A stretch of 64,000 bases of DNA from Bacteroidota bacterium (GTDB taxonomy: Bacteria > Bacteroidota > Ignavibacteria > UBA10030 > UBA8401). The stretch covers positions 204,600 through 268,599 of the forward strand of contig JAJYOK010000003.1 of NCBI GenBank assembly GCA_021796215.1, read 5' to 3'. This document shows, piece by piece, positions 16,238 through 26,000 of this stretch. The notes beneath the pieces are model-generated. The model was given only the letters and a program-made list of their open reading frames with translations. It had not been told where the DNA came from and did no database searches. The translations under genes and the position numbers were made by a program. Numbering within the stretch: the first letter of the stretch is position 1; every line of letters begins with the position of its first letter.

Positions 16238-17875
16238 ATGGCAACAATAAATTCTATATCATATCGTTTTCCTAATGGTGTTGGGCTTGCTGGTGCAGCA
16301 ATTGGAGAATTCGCTGAGACGTTCCTCTCTCACGACGCACTACAGTTCGTTGCAAAACTCGAACGCGAGTTCGGTGAACAACGGCGGCGACTGTTAAGGC
16401 GAAGGAATGAACGTCAGATGGATTTCAATGTCGGAAAAATGCCCGACTTTCTCCCTGAAACCGAAAACATCCGAACATCGTACTGGCGAATTGCATCTAT
16501 CCCAAGTCATCTTCTCGACCGGCGCGTTGAAATTGTCGGCCCGCCGCACAAAGAAATCATTATCAAAGCGCTCAATTCCGGCGCCAACACATATATCGCT
16601 GATTTTGAAGACACCAATTCACCAACCTGGCACAACATCTTAAGCGGACAGATCAACTTGCAGGAACTTGTACATGGTACGTTTCAGCCAAAAGCTGATG
16701 AACCGCTATTTCACCTATCGCTAACGGAAAACAAGGAGCGTCAAACATCGAAATACGGCATGGTCATTATGGTATGCCCGCGGGGATGGCAGGCGGAAGA
16801 AAAACATGTTTTGATTGATGGAAAACCGATCTCGGCATCGCTGTTCGATTTCGGTATGTTCTTCTTTCATAATGCCCGCGAGCTGTTGGCGCAGGAAGCC
16901 GGCCCATATTTTTATCTGCCAAAAATCGAAAGTGCACAGGAAGCATCGCTGTGGAATGATGCCTTTTTGATGGCGCAGGATGAATTCGGCATTCCGCGCG
17001 GCTCGATCAAAGCAACCGTTATTATTGAAACCGTGCCGGCGGCGTTTGAAATGCACGAAATCTTGTACGTTCTGAAAGAACATTGCATCGGCCTCGCATG
17101 CGGCAGGTGGAATTATATTTTCAGCTTTATTAAAAAATTCCGGCATCATAATGAATTTCTTCTGCCGGACTGTTCACGCCTTTCGATGATGGTGCATTTC
17201 CTTTATTTTTTCTCGGTGCTCCTTATTCAAACCGGTCATAAACACGGCGCACACGCCATCGGAGGAATTACGACCCGCAATGCGCTGAACAGCAAAGGCA
17301 AGGCGAATGAAGAAATGCTTGCACACATCTTTGCGGACAAAGAGCGTGAAGTTGAAGACGGTTTTGACGGAACATGGGTAATTGATCCGGCGGCAGTTGC
17401 AGTTGCAAAAGCGGCATTCGATTCAAGAATGTCAGGCCCTAATCAGCTTCACAGAAAGCGCCGCGACATTCAGATTACATCACAAGATCTCTTAACAACC
17501 CACAAAGGCGGAGTTACAGAGGAAGAGTTGAGAAGAAATATCAGCGGCATTCTGGAATATTTCGCCGCTTGGCTGAACGGAAACGGTGTCATCTATTCCC
17601 GCCATTCCATTGAGCATCATGCCGCGACAGCAGAGATCGCCCGTTCACAATTATGGCAGTGGCTCCACCACGGAAATAAATTTATGGGAGGAACGAAAGC
17701 GGAGAAAGATTTTTATCGTCGAATCGCACAGGAAGAATTTCAGAAACTGAATGATGAAGAAGGCGGTGCCCGAAGCGTGAATTATGCGCTGGCGAAAAAA
17801 GTTCTGGAATCATTGGTGTTTGATATGAATTTTACCGATTTCTTTACGACAACAGCATACCAATACATTGATTAA
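16238..17875 (+). CDS. Malate synthase A homologue with altered active site
   Basis: 545 residues from the ATG at 16238. Overall fold signatures of AceB are clear: 'MPDFLPETENIRTSYW', 'RRVEIVGP', 'YIADFEDTNSPTWHN', 'SLFDFGMFFFHN', 'YFYLPKIES', 'GRW.YIFSFIK' and 'AATAEIARSQLWQW'. True malate synthases condense glyoxylate with acetyl-CoA. Here the magnesium ligand Glu is kept (E264 in 'IIETVP'), but the second ligand Asp is Asn (N292 in 'GRWNYIF'). The catalytic-base Asp of 'MEDAATAE' is His (H461 in 'IEHHAATAE'). 'HDGTW' is 'FDGTW', and 'RGxH' is 'RGWQ'. The arginine of 'PRGW' (about R182) remains. No isocitrate lyase is adjacent. It is probably inactive as a classical malate synthase or has changed chemistry. 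The longer frame from 16094 overlaps the preceding gene. Confidence 0.8.
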   Translation: MATINSISYRFPNGVGLAGAAIGEFAETFLSHDALQFVAKLEREFGEQRRRLLRRRNERQMDFNVGKMPDFLPETENIRTSYWRIASIPSHLLDRRVEIVGPPHKEIIIKALNSGANTYIADFEDTNSPTWHNILSGQINLQELVHGTFQPKADEPLFHLSLTENKERQTSKYGMVIMVCPRGWQAEEKHVLIDGKPISASLFDFGMFFFHNARELLAQEAGPYFYLPKIESAQEASLWNDAFLMAQDEFGIPRGSIKATVIIETVPAAFEMHEILYVLKEHCIGLACGRWNYIFSFIKKFRHHNEFLLPDCSRLSMMVHFLYFFSVLLIQTGHKHGAHAIGGITTRNALNSKGKANEEMLAHIFADKEREVEDGFDGTWVIDPAAVAVAKAAFDSRMSGPNQLHRKRRDIQITSQDLLTTHKGGVTEEELRRNISGILEYFAAWLNGNGVIYSRHSIEHHAATAEIARSQLWQWLHHGNKFMGGTKAEKDFYRRIAQEEFQKLNDEEGGARSVNYALAKKVLESLVFDMNFTDFFTTTAYQYID

Positions 17876-17890
17876 GACGGGAGAAACCCC

Positions 17891-19609
17891 TTGGGAGTCC
17901 AGAAGGCTCGGCGGGTTAGAGTGGTGAACGGGACAAAAAGCAGAGAGCACGATCTCGAACGCCTTCGGATCGAACGGCGGCTGCGTTTGGAGTATGCCGT
18001 CACACATGAGTTAGCAGAAGCATATTCCTTGAAGGAAGCTGCTCCGAAAATTCTGCAGTCCATCTGCATTATCTCCGGATGGCAGCGGGGCGAAGTGTGG
18101 AGAATGGATTTCGAAAGGAACATATTGGTGAAAGAAGGAGAATGGCAGGCACCTTCACGGGAAGATTCATCGGCGTTTTCAAAAAACAGACAAACGCTCG
18201 CACCGGGAGAAAGTATAGCAGGACGAGTGTGGATGGCGAGAAAACCGTGGTGGAGCGCAGATATTGCCGATGATCTGCGGGTGAATGAAGCAAAGCTCGG
18301 AAAAGCGTCAAACATCCTTCGGAGCGCTTTCGGCGTTACGCTCCGCAGTCAAGGAATACACCGCGGAGTGCTCGTTCTTTTTTCTGAGAGCGTGCGAAAA
18401 CCCGACACCGATCTCACGGAACTTCTTACGTCGATTGGAAATCAGATCGGTCAGTTTGTAAAACGCAAAGAAACCGAGCATCTCAACGCTCAGCTTGCCG
18501 CCATTGTTGAATCATCGCACGACGCGATTGTAGGGAAAACACTCGACGGAACGATCACAAATTGGAACGAAGGCGCAGTGGAGATGTACGGTTACTCCGC
18601 AAAAGAGGCTATGGGGAAAAATATTTCCTTTTTAATTCCATCCGGACAGCCGAATGAGCTGCCTTCCATTCTTGAAAAAATGCGGCACGGCGAATTTATT
18701 GCACCGTACGAAACAGTGCGAAAGAAAAAAGACGGAACGCTGATACATATTTCACTTTCCGTTTCGCCGATCAAAAACTCAAGCGGAATTATTATCGGCG
18801 CTTCTGCTGTTGCGCGTGATATTTCAAAACAAAAACGCGCTGAAGAAGAGATCATGAAACTGAACAATGAGCTGGAAGAGAGGGTCCGGCAGAGAACCGA
18901 ACAATTAGAGAACGCCAACAAGGAACTTGAAACGTTCAGCTATTCTATTTCACACGATCTACGCGCGCCGCTCCGTGCGATCGACGGTTTTTCGCGCGAG
19001 CTTCTTCTAAGACATACTTCACAGCTCGATTCCGACGGGCAGCACTATTTTTCTATTATCCGCGACAAAATAAAAAAAATGGGATTGCTTATTGATGACC
19101 TGCTTGCTTTTTCACGTGTGACACGTCAGGAATTTCAGAAAACCGAAGTTGACATGGAGGCAATTGCCCGCGCTGTCACGGAAGATGTTCGGAAGCTTGA
19201 AGAACATTCACATGCTGCGGTTACCATCGGCGCACTTCCCCGTTGTTTGGGAAGTTCGTCCTTGCTTCATCAGGTATTCGTCAATTTGATTTCGAATGCC
19301 TTTAAATTTTCAAGACACATGCCGAATCCTCATATTGAAATCGGCGCAGATGCAGGAAATGAAGAACATACATACTATGTGAAAGACAACGGCGTCGGCT
19401 TCGATCCCGAGCATGCGAAAAATTTATTCGGCGTCTTTCAACGGCTGCACGATGAAAAAGATTTTGAAGGAACCGGCATCGGGCTTGCAATCGTTCAGCG
19501 TATTGTTTACCGCCACGGAGGAAAAGTATGGGCTGAATCGGCACCGGGACGCGGCGCGATATTTTATTTCACACTTCCATCGGTAAAAGAAAGGCGGCTG
19601 AGCGCGTAA
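17891..19609 (+). CDS. GAF-PAS sensor histidine kinase (cytoplasmic)
   Basis: 572 residues starting at a TTG at 17891 preceded by GGGAG at proper distance. No membrane segment. Residues about 35-195 form a GAF domain ('AAPKILQSICIISGWQRGEV', 'SIAGRVW', 'LTSIGNQIGQFVKR'). About 200-325 is a PAS domain ('AAIVESSHDAIVGKTLDGTI', 'EMYGYSAKEAMGKN', 'IGASAVARDIS'). A short coiled coil leads to the HisKA box 'SYSISHDLRAPLRAIDGFS' (His phosphoacceptor). The ATPase has N box 'NLISNAFKFS', G1 'VKDNGVGFDP' and G2 'GTGIGLAIV'. The arrangement resembles Cph1-type kinases, which partner with Rcp1-like single-domain regulators; exactly such a gene follows 60 bases on. The stimulus is unknown. Confidence 0.9.
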   Translation: MGVQKARRVRVVNGTKSREHDLERLRIERRLRLEYAVTHELAEAYSLKEAAPKILQSICIISGWQRGEVWRMDFERNILVKEGEWQAPSREDSSAFSKNRQTLAPGESIAGRVWMARKPWWSADIADDLRVNEAKLGKASNILRSAFGVTLRSQGIHRGVLVLFSESVRKPDTDLTELLTSIGNQIGQFVKRKETEHLNAQLAAIVESSHDAIVGKTLDGTITNWNEGAVEMYGYSAKEAMGKNISFLIPSGQPNELPSILEKMRHGEFIAPYETVRKKKDGTLIHISLSVSPIKNSSGIIIGASAVARDISKQKRAEEEIMKLNNELEERVRQRTEQLENANKELETFSYSISHDLRAPLRAIDGFSRELLLRHTSQLDSDGQHYFSIIRDKIKKMGLLIDDLLAFSRVTRQEFQKTEVDMEAIARAVTEDVRKLEEHSHAAVTIGALPRCLGSSSLLHQVFVNLISNAFKFSRHMPNPHIEIGADAGNEEHTYYVKDNGVGFDPEHAKNLFGVFQRLHDEKDFEGTGIGLAIVQRIVYRHGGKVWAESAPGRGAIFYFTLPSVKERRLSA

Positions 19610-19669
19610 CAACGCCGGTAACTACGCTGATTGAAGCTGATCAGTTTTGCAGGCGAAAAAGGAGGGAGA

Positions 19670-20233
19670 ATGACAACTGTTCACCATGATATAATTCTTA
19701 TTGTTGATGATGACGCGGCTGATATCGAATTCACTCGGCGCGTCATTGAAGAAAAAGCATCGAACGTGCGGCTTATGACGGCAAAAAACGGAGAAGAGGC
19801 GTTGAACCTGCTTTTTGGGAAAGGCAGTATTCCGATGCACGACACGACAGATTCACCGCCGTTGACTGAACGTGCCAACACGGGAAAATTTTGGATTCCA
19901 AAGAAACAGAAGTCCCTCGACCTCGATTCATTGCGAGCCATACTGTTGGATATCCACATGCCGGGAATTGACGGATTTGATGTGCTGCGCATTGTCAAAT
20001 CACACGATATGACAAAGCACGTCCCAGTCATTATTCTCACGTCTTCGCAAGAGGTGAAAGATGTCAGACAATGTTATGCGCTCGGCGCCAACAGCTACAT
20101 TGTAAAACCGATAAGCGCAGAACGTTATGAACATGCTGTACAAAAAATTGCCGAGTATTGGCTGAACACCAATGAGCAAGCAGCATCGAGCATAGATATT
20201 CATGTTACAGACAATTTACGGCAGTTTTCTTGA
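19670..20233 (+). CDS. Rcp1-like single-domain response regulator
   Basis: 187 residues from an ATG at 19670 with an AGGAGG site four bases upstream. A receiver domain only: acidic pair D13/D14 in 'LIVDDDAAD', phospho-Asp D94 in 'ILLDIHMPGIDG', Thr in 'VIILTSSQ' and Lys in 'NSYIVKPIS'. Residues 50-86 form a charged insertion between helix 2 and strand 3, longer than in CheY but at the same place as in Rcp1-family regulators. There is no output domain, so it probably passes the phosphate or signal on by protein contact. It is the likely cognate partner of the preceding GAF-PAS kinase. Confidence 0.88.
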   Translation: MTTVHHDIILIVDDDAADIEFTRRVIEEKASNVRLMTAKNGEEALNLLFGKGSIPMHDTTDSPPLTERANTGKFWIPKKQKSLDLDSLRAILLDIHMPGIDGFDVLRIVKSHDMTKHVPVIILTSSQEVKDVRQCYALGANSYIVKPISAERYEHAVQKIAEYWLNTNEQAASSIDIHVTDNLRQFS

Positions 20234-20304
20234 GCCTCCGGAAAACTGCGTCGAAGCGGCAGGCACAGATGCATAAAGTGTAAGAAGAAAAAAATGTCCC
20301 GGGC

Positions 20305-21459
20305 ATGGAAACTACTGGCCTCAATAGCAAAGGGAAAAACAATAACCCTCGCAAGAGAAAGTTCCGCATTCTTCTCCTTGAAGATGTCGAAGCGGATGCC
20401 GACCTTGTCGAGATTGAGCTGAAAAACGCACACATCTCCTTTACTTCCAAACGAGTTCAAACGAAAGAGGAATTCACCGGCGCAGTACAAACATTTTCTC
20501 CCGATGCTATCCTCGCAGATTACCACCTTCCAAGTTTCACTGCGCTCGAAGCGCTGCAGATCATGAAAAATATCCGCAGTGAAATTCCGTTTCTGCTCGT
20601 GACCGGATCGCAATCGGAAGAGATCGCCGTTGAATGCATCAAGCAGGGTGCCGACGATTACATCCTGAAAGAACGCCTGGCACGTCTCCCTTCCGCTCTT
20701 CTCAGCGCCATCGAAAAGAAACAAACTGCGCACGAAAAGGAAAAAGCAATTCAGGAATTAAAATCGTCGCAGGAGCAATTGCGTGCACTTTCGGCGCATC
20801 TTCAGTCTATCAGAGAAGAAGAGCGGACACGCATTGCGCGCGAAATACACGACGAACTCGGCCAATCTCTCACCGCGCTGAAAATGGACCTGCTGTGGCT
20901 TCAGGGAAAAATTCTGGAAGAACAGAAAAATATTGAACCCATTGATGAAACCATTCGAACGATGACCCACGTTATTGATTCGACTATCCAAACAGTGCGG
21001 AGAATTGCAACTGAATTGCGCCCGGGCGTGTTGGATGACCTTGGACTCGTCGCGGCAATTGAATGGCAATCGCAGGAGTTTCAGCACCGGACGAATATTC
21101 TCTGCCGGTTCACTTCTACGGCGCGCGACATCGAGCTTGACCGCGAGCGCGCGACGGCGGTATTCCGCATCCTTCAGGAAACACTGACAAATGTTGTCCG
21201 CCATGCCCGCGCAGCCAGAGTTTCAATTCGGCTTGAAGTGGAAAGAAATATTCTGATACTGGAAATAAAAGATGACGGACGCGGTGCCGACACCGAAAAA
21301 ATTGAAAGCAAGAGATCACTCGGCTTGCTTGGAATGAAAGAACGCGCCGCGCTGTTAGGAGGCAGCGTCGAAATCGTCAGCGCAGCACATGCAGGAACAA
21401 CCGTCGTTGTAAAAATACCCGTTCCCCCTGCCGCGCAGGAGCATCGCATCAATGATTAA
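20305..21459 (+). CDS. Receiver-linked NarX-type histidine kinase
   Basis: 384 residues. The N-terminal receiver (about 20-140) has 'ILLLEDVEADADL' and phospho-Asp D72 in 'AILADYHLPS'. A helical linker (140-165) precedes the HisKA_3 box 'RTRIAREIHDELGQSLTALK' with phospho-His H182. The ATPase domain has 'RILQETLTNVVRHARA' and 'KDDGRGAD', then 'GLLGMKERAALLGG', the normal end of NarX/UhpB-type kinases. No membrane segment is present. The receiver-first arrangement suggests it is switched by the upstream kinase or regulator, then phosphorylates the NarL-like regulator whose gene overlaps its 3' end by 8 bases. Confidence 0.9.
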   Translation: METTGLNSKGKNNNPRKRKFRILLLEDVEADADLVEIELKNAHISFTSKRVQTKEEFTGAVQTFSPDAILADYHLPSFTALEALQIMKNIRSEIPFLLVTGSQSEEIAVECIKQGADDYILKERLARLPSALLSAIEKKQTAHEKEKAIQELKSSQEQLRALSAHLQSIREEERTRIAREIHDELGQSLTALKMDLLWLQGKILEEQKNIEPIDETIRTMTHVIDSTIQTVRRIATELRPGVLDDLGLVAAIEWQSQEFQHRTNILCRFTSTARDIELDRERATAVFRILQETLTNVVRHARAARVSIRLEVERNILILEIKDDGRGADTEKIESKRSLGLLGMKERAALLGGSVEIVSAAHAGTTVVVKIPVPPAAQEHRIND

Positions 21460-22084
21460 ACTTTTTCTTGCAGATGATCACACAATTGTCCGGCAAGGCT
21501 TAAAAAAAATTTTAACCGACCAGCCGGATATGAAAGTCATCGGCGAAGCTTCAACTGCCGAAGAAATTATTGCCCTTGTCCGCTCAACCATGTGCGATGT
21601 ACTTTTACTTGACGTTACAATGCCGGGAAGAAGCGGGCTTGATGTCATTAAAGACCTCAAGCTCATCGCACCGAAAATGCACATACTCGTTTTCAGCATG
21701 CATCCCGAAGCGCAGTTCGCCGTGCGCGTGCTGCGTGCCGGCGGTTCCGGATATTTGACAAAAGACAGCGCTCCGGACGAGATCGTGAAAGCAATCCGAA
21801 GAGCTGCCAGCGGCGGTAAGTACGTCAGTCCGGCGCTCGCCGAGTGGCTGGCAACGCTGACCGAAACGGATATTGAAAAGCCGGCGCACGAACGATTGTC
21901 GGACCGGGAATTTCAAATTATGAGGCTGATTGCGAACGGCAAATCAGTTACAGAGATCGCTCAACAGCTTTCATTAAGCATCAAAACAATCAGCACCTAC
22001 CGCACACGCGTGCTTGACAAAATGAGATTAAAATCGAATGCTGAAGTTGCGCGATACGCGGTGGAACACCATTTGATTGAATGA
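21452..22084 (+). CDS. NarL/FixJ-family response regulator (LuxR HTH)
   Basis: 210 residues. The receiver carries D8/D9 ('LFLADDHTIVRQGL'), phospho-Asp D54 ('LLLDVTMPGRSG') and Lys in 'GYLTKDSAP'. The C-terminal LuxR helix-turn-helix is 'LSDREFQIMRLIANGKS' followed by 'IAQQLSLSIKTISTYRTRVL'. A DNA-binding transcription factor, overlapped with the NarX-type kinase gene, so the pair is almost surely cognate. Target genes are unknown. A structured RNA candidate and a strong terminator begin 19 bases after its stop. Confidence 0.92.
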   Translation: MIKLFLADDHTIVRQGLKKILTDQPDMKVIGEASTAEEIIALVRSTMCDVLLLDVTMPGRSGLDVIKDLKLIAPKMHILVFSMHPEAQFAVRVLRAGGSGYLTKDSAPDEIVKAIRRAASGGKYVSPALAEWLATLTETDIEKPAHERLSDREFQIMRLIANGKSVTEIAQQLSLSIKTISTYRTRVLDKMRLKSNAEVARYAVEHHLIE

Positions 22085-22114
22085 AAAGATAAAAGATTGG
22101 TAGCCGCAGACTTT

Positions 22115-22144
22115 TCAGCCAGTGGCTGATCCGCCTTTGGTGGA
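22115..22144 (+). repeat. Tandem pair of 15-nt palindromes (non-coding copy)
   Basis: TCAGCC-AGT-GGCTGA (22115-22129) is directly followed by TCCGCC-TTT-GGTGGA (22130-22144). Both are 6-3-6 palindromes. The adjacent 15+15 layout is the same as at 61494-61523 inside a coding gene. Confidence 0.65.
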
Positions 22145-22159
22145 ATGTCTGCGGAATCT

Positions 22160-22204
22160 ACTCCGTTTTGCTCCGTGAAAACCGGAACAGGACGGAGTTT
22201 TTTT
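22160..22204 (+). terminator. Strong intrinsic terminator after the signalling operon
   Basis: ACTCCGTTTTGCTCCG (22160-22175) pairs with CGGAACAGGACGGAGT (22183-22198), about 15 pairs including G-U pairs and one mismatch, loop of 7 bases, then T at 22198-22204. It ends transcription of the kinase/regulator genes. Confidence 0.8.
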
Positions 22205-22206
22205 AT

Positions 22207-22459
22207 TTTCTTTACGAGCACTTACCGCATTAGCGGTTGAATAGTTATACCGCGAAGAACGCAAAGATCATAGTTGTAAGAATTATCCTACACATCCCCT
22301 TCCTCAAATCCCACTTCACAATCAGCATCCGCTGATACCGCCGCACCGGCACATCTTCGTATTTTTATCCCACGTTAATTCACGTACCGAGACTCCTGAA
22401 GTCTTCAAGACTTCGGGAGTCTTTCACAACAGAAAAAAAAGAAACGATCGAACGACACC
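22207..22459. other. Non-coding spacer with a 33-nt palindrome
   Basis: No supported gene between the terminator and the receiver gene at 22460. The only clear structure is the palindrome at 22390-22422. The promoter of the next gene must lie here but no clear boxes were seen. Confidence 0.5.
22390..22422. repeat. 33-nt near-perfect palindrome
   Basis: Left arm AGACTCCTGAAGTCT (22390-22404) and right arm AGACTTCGGGAGTCT (22408-22422) pair over 15 bases with one G-U pair and a 3-base loop. Only two T residues follow, so it is a poor intrinsic terminator. It is close in size to the palindrome inside the amidase gene (43404-43434) but differs in sequence. Confidence 0.7.
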
Positions 22460-22852
22460 ATGAAAGTATTCATCGCAGACGGATCTAAATTCGGCTTGCA
22501 GCGGCTTCTTGCGCTGCTCAACGACATCAAACATTTCGAGCTGGCTGGATATGCCGCCGAAGCCGTCAGCGCAATCGTTTCCATCCGCACGACCAAACCC
22601 GATGTTGTCATTCTCGATTTGGAAATGCGCGGCGCAGACACGGGCATCCGGGTTTTGAAAACCATCAAAGAAGAATTACCTGCAACAACATTCATCATCC
22701 TTACTAACGCTTCCGGGGAGCAGTACCGCAACCGATGCAAGGAATTGGGCGCGGAATTTTTTTTCGATAAGTCGGCTGAATTTCAAAAAATCCCGGAAAC
22801 AATCGAACGGCTGGCAGAAAGTCTGCCGCTTCGTGCACTTTCAAAAAATTAA
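22460..22852 (+). CDS. Single-domain response regulator with one N-terminal acidic residue replaced
   Basis: 130 residues, receiver domain only. Phospho-Asp D53 in 'VVILDLEMRG', hydroxyl position in 'FIILTNASG' and Lys in 'FFFDKSAE' are kept. The usual acidic pair is 'ADGS' (D7 then Gly) rather than DD/DE, so one of the two magnesium-binding acids is missing. That may lower phosphorylation or leave a fixed state. There is no output domain. Separated from the NarL-type gene by the structured RNA and palindrome, and not linked to a kinase gene of its own. Its upstream site is weak. Confidence 0.85.
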   Translation: MKVFIADGSKFGLQRLLALLNDIKHFELAGYAAEAVSAIVSIRTTKPDVVILDLEMRGADTGIRVLKTIKEELPATTFIILTNASGEQYRNRCKELGAEFFFDKSAEFQKIPETIERLAESLPLRALSKN

Positions 22853-23054
22853 CACCGGAACAACACCAATGAACACACAATACGCCACAAACAATTCACC
22901 ATTGCCGCAAACCCGCCAACGTTTCAGCGGCGGAGTGGAAATTGTCAACACTATTCATCAACACACACCTGCGTGCCGGAGCTTGATCGCGCGAATCGTT
23001 TCGCGCCGGCAGACGCTTCGGCGTGCAGGCACACATGAGAAAGGAGAACCTCAC

Positions 23055-26000
23055 GTGAAAAAAACAATAATTCATTTTTTTGCCGGCGTTACAGTAATTT
23101 TATCCTCGCTTCGCCTTCTGCGTCGCTCAGTAAAATTAGCTGGAGTTGCACTCGCTGCCTTAGTTTTAATGACAAGCAATAGGGCGCTGGCACAATGGGC
23201 AACCGCGTACTACGCGGGCTGGCAGCAGGGATATAACAACACCGGATATCTTCCGGCGCAAGATGTTGATTACTCGGCTGTCACGAACATTATTCACTTC
23301 GCTCTTGTGCCGCAATCCAACGGAACGCTCGACGATCAGTCAAACAGCGTCACCGCATACAATGCAAATGCTCTGGTGACAGCAGCACATGCCGCCGGAA
23401 AAAAAGTTCTTATCTGCGTCGGCGGATGGAATTCTGACGCCGGCTTTCAGGGCGCAACCAGCGGCTCTACGCTTAACACATTCGTCAGCAATCTCATCAA
23501 CCTTATGCAATCACGCGGTTACGACGGCATTGATATTGATTGGGAACCGATGAGCAACGGTATTATTCCACAGTGGGAAGCGTTGGTCACTGCACTTCAT
23601 AATGCGATGAGCAGTATTTCTCCGCGTCCATTGCTGACAACTGCAAACGGCGGTGAAGCGAATCAATATCTCGGTGTAATTCAATATCTCGATCAGTTGA
23701 ATTATATGTCATACGATATGTCCGGTGCGTGGCCCGGCTGGGTAACATGGCACAACTCGCCGGTTTACAACGGTGGAATTACTTTTCCAAGCACAGGCGG
23801 GCTTGTTCCTTCGACAGATGCGAACGTCCAAAACTTAATTAATGCCGGCGTTCCAAAAAGTAAAATCGGAATCGGCATTGATTTCTACGGCTATATCTGG
23901 AACGGCGGGGACGGCACACCCACCGGCGGTGTGACTGCACCCGACCAGTCATATACAACAAGTCCAACGGTCCAAAGTAACGTTCCGTATTCCACAATTA
24001 TGGATACATATTATCAATCGCAGTACGACAAATGGGATAATGCCGCGCAGGCTGCCTACTTAAGCATTGATAATTCCGGTTCTGCCAACGACAAATTTAT
24101 CTCGTATGATAATGAAAAAACCGTCGCGGCTAAATTCAATTATATACGGTCAAAAGGAATCGGCGGCGCAATTATCTGGGAGCTTGGAGGCGGTTACCGT
24201 GCCAATCAACCCGCCGGACAGCGTGACCTTCTTCTTCAGGCAGTGAAGCAAGCGCTCAACGGCAGCGGAACAACTGCCGATACAACTCCGCCGACTATTT
24301 CTATTACTTCGCCGACAAACGGCCTTTCACTCACCGGAATCACAGCTCTTGCGGCAACGGCAACGGATAACGTCGGAGTTTCCGGCGTCCAATTCAAAGT
24401 TGACGGAACAAACGTCGGCGCTGAAGTAACAATTGCACCATACACCGCGTCTTTGAATGTTGCAACGCTGACCGCAGGTACACATACTATTTCTGCCGTT
24501 GCACGTGATGCCGCCGGCAACACAGCGACTGCTTCTGTGAGTGTCACAGTAATTCTTAGCACTTCCGACACTACACCGCCGACCGTTTCGCTCACTTCGC
24601 CGGCAAACGGCTCAACCGTTTCAGGAACAATTGCGATGAACGCAAACGCCTCAGACAATGTCGGCGTTGCAGGAGTTCAGTTCACTGTTGACGGTGCAAA
24701 CCTCGGAAGCGAAATTACGACAGCTCCGTACGCCGCATCATTGAACACAACGCAATATGCGAATGGAAGCCACACGGTTGCGGCTGTTGCGCGCGATGCC
24801 GCCGGAAACAAATCTACAGCATCGGTAAGCGTTACGGTATCGAACACCACAGCGCCACCGCCGGCAAATTCTTCCGACCTCGTAATCTATCAGGGATCGT
24901 TAACTTCTCCGTGGGTCGACAATTCATGGAGCGCGACTGTGACGTACGGAAGCACAGAACAAACGTACGCCGGATCGTCATCCATAAAAACTGCATTGAC
25001 CTCGGCGTGGGGCGCATTCAGCGTTCATTATGGAAATTGGGGCTCTCCGGGTGTCAATACAAGCTCGTACTCAAGCCTTGATTTCGCGGTCTACGGCGCA
25101 GCCGCCGGAACGAACCTGAGCATTTTCTTTGAAAACGACGGCGGCCAGAAATTTCCTGCGGTAAGCTATGGAACCATCGCTGCAAATCAATGGACAATCA
25201 TTTCTATTCCGATGAGCCAGTTGAATCCGAGCGGATATATTGTCAATCGTTTGGATATTCAGGATGTCAGCGGCTCAACCAAAACGTACTACATTGACAA
25301 CCTTCATTTCACCGGAACCACTACGACCGTTGTAACAACAACTGACACAACTAAACCGACAGTTGCATTCGCAAGCCCGGCAAACGGTGCGGCCGTTTCA
25401 GGAACACTTGCGATGAGCGCGAACGCTTCGGACAATGTCAAAGTTGTCGGTGTGCAGTTTAAGTTAGACGGCGCAAACTTCGGCAGCGAAGTAACCGCTT
25501 CACCGTACAGCGTTTCGTGGAATACGTCGCAGTCCGCAAACGGTTCGCATACGCTCTCTGCGGTTGCGAGAGATTCTGCCGGAAATACTGCAACAGCATC
25601 TATTACTGTGACTGTGTCAAACAGCACAGCTGCTTCGGGCTCGAATCTTGTCGTTTCTGACGAATCTTTGCACTCGCCATGGATCGATGCATCATGGAGT
25701 GCAACGGTAACGTTTGCCAGCACGGATCAACACTACAGCGGCTCGACGTCCGTCAAAGTTGTGCAAAGTCCGTGGGGCGCACTGCGGGTTCACTCCGGAC
25801 AATGGGGCGCTCCGGTTCATGTGAACGCCGCAAATTACGCGAGCCTTGATTTTGAAATCAACGGCGGCACGGCTGGAATTTCGCTCGGCGTGTATTTTGA
25901 AAACGATCAGGGCTCAAGTTTCCCGGCAGTGCAGTACGTCTGGATTGCCCCAAACAAATGGACAACCATGTCGCTGCCGATGAGCAAGCTGAACCCGGCC

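Larger units (their letters stand above)
22104..22206 (+). ncRNA. Candidate structured RNA: three-way junction plus intrinsic terminator
   Basis: An 8-bp outer stem CCGCAGAC (22104-22111) / GTCTGCGG (22147-22154) encloses two hairpins in tandem: CAGCC-AGT-GGCTG (22116-22128) and CCGCC-TTT-GGTGG (22131-22143), with one G-U pair in the second. Junction linkers are 4, 2 and 3 bases. A terminator hairpin follows at once. The inner 30 bases match the palindrome-pair repeat seen elsewhere in the window. It could be the 3' UTR of the NarL-type gene, a small RNA, or a repeat that landed in an older hairpin. No known riboswitch class was recognised. Confidence 0.5.

Noticed and set aside
22833..23054. 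N-terminal extension of the first GH18 enzyme
   Set aside because: It overlaps the receiver gene, lacks a ribosome-binding site and would place 74 residues before the signal peptide; the GTG at 23055 has a good site.
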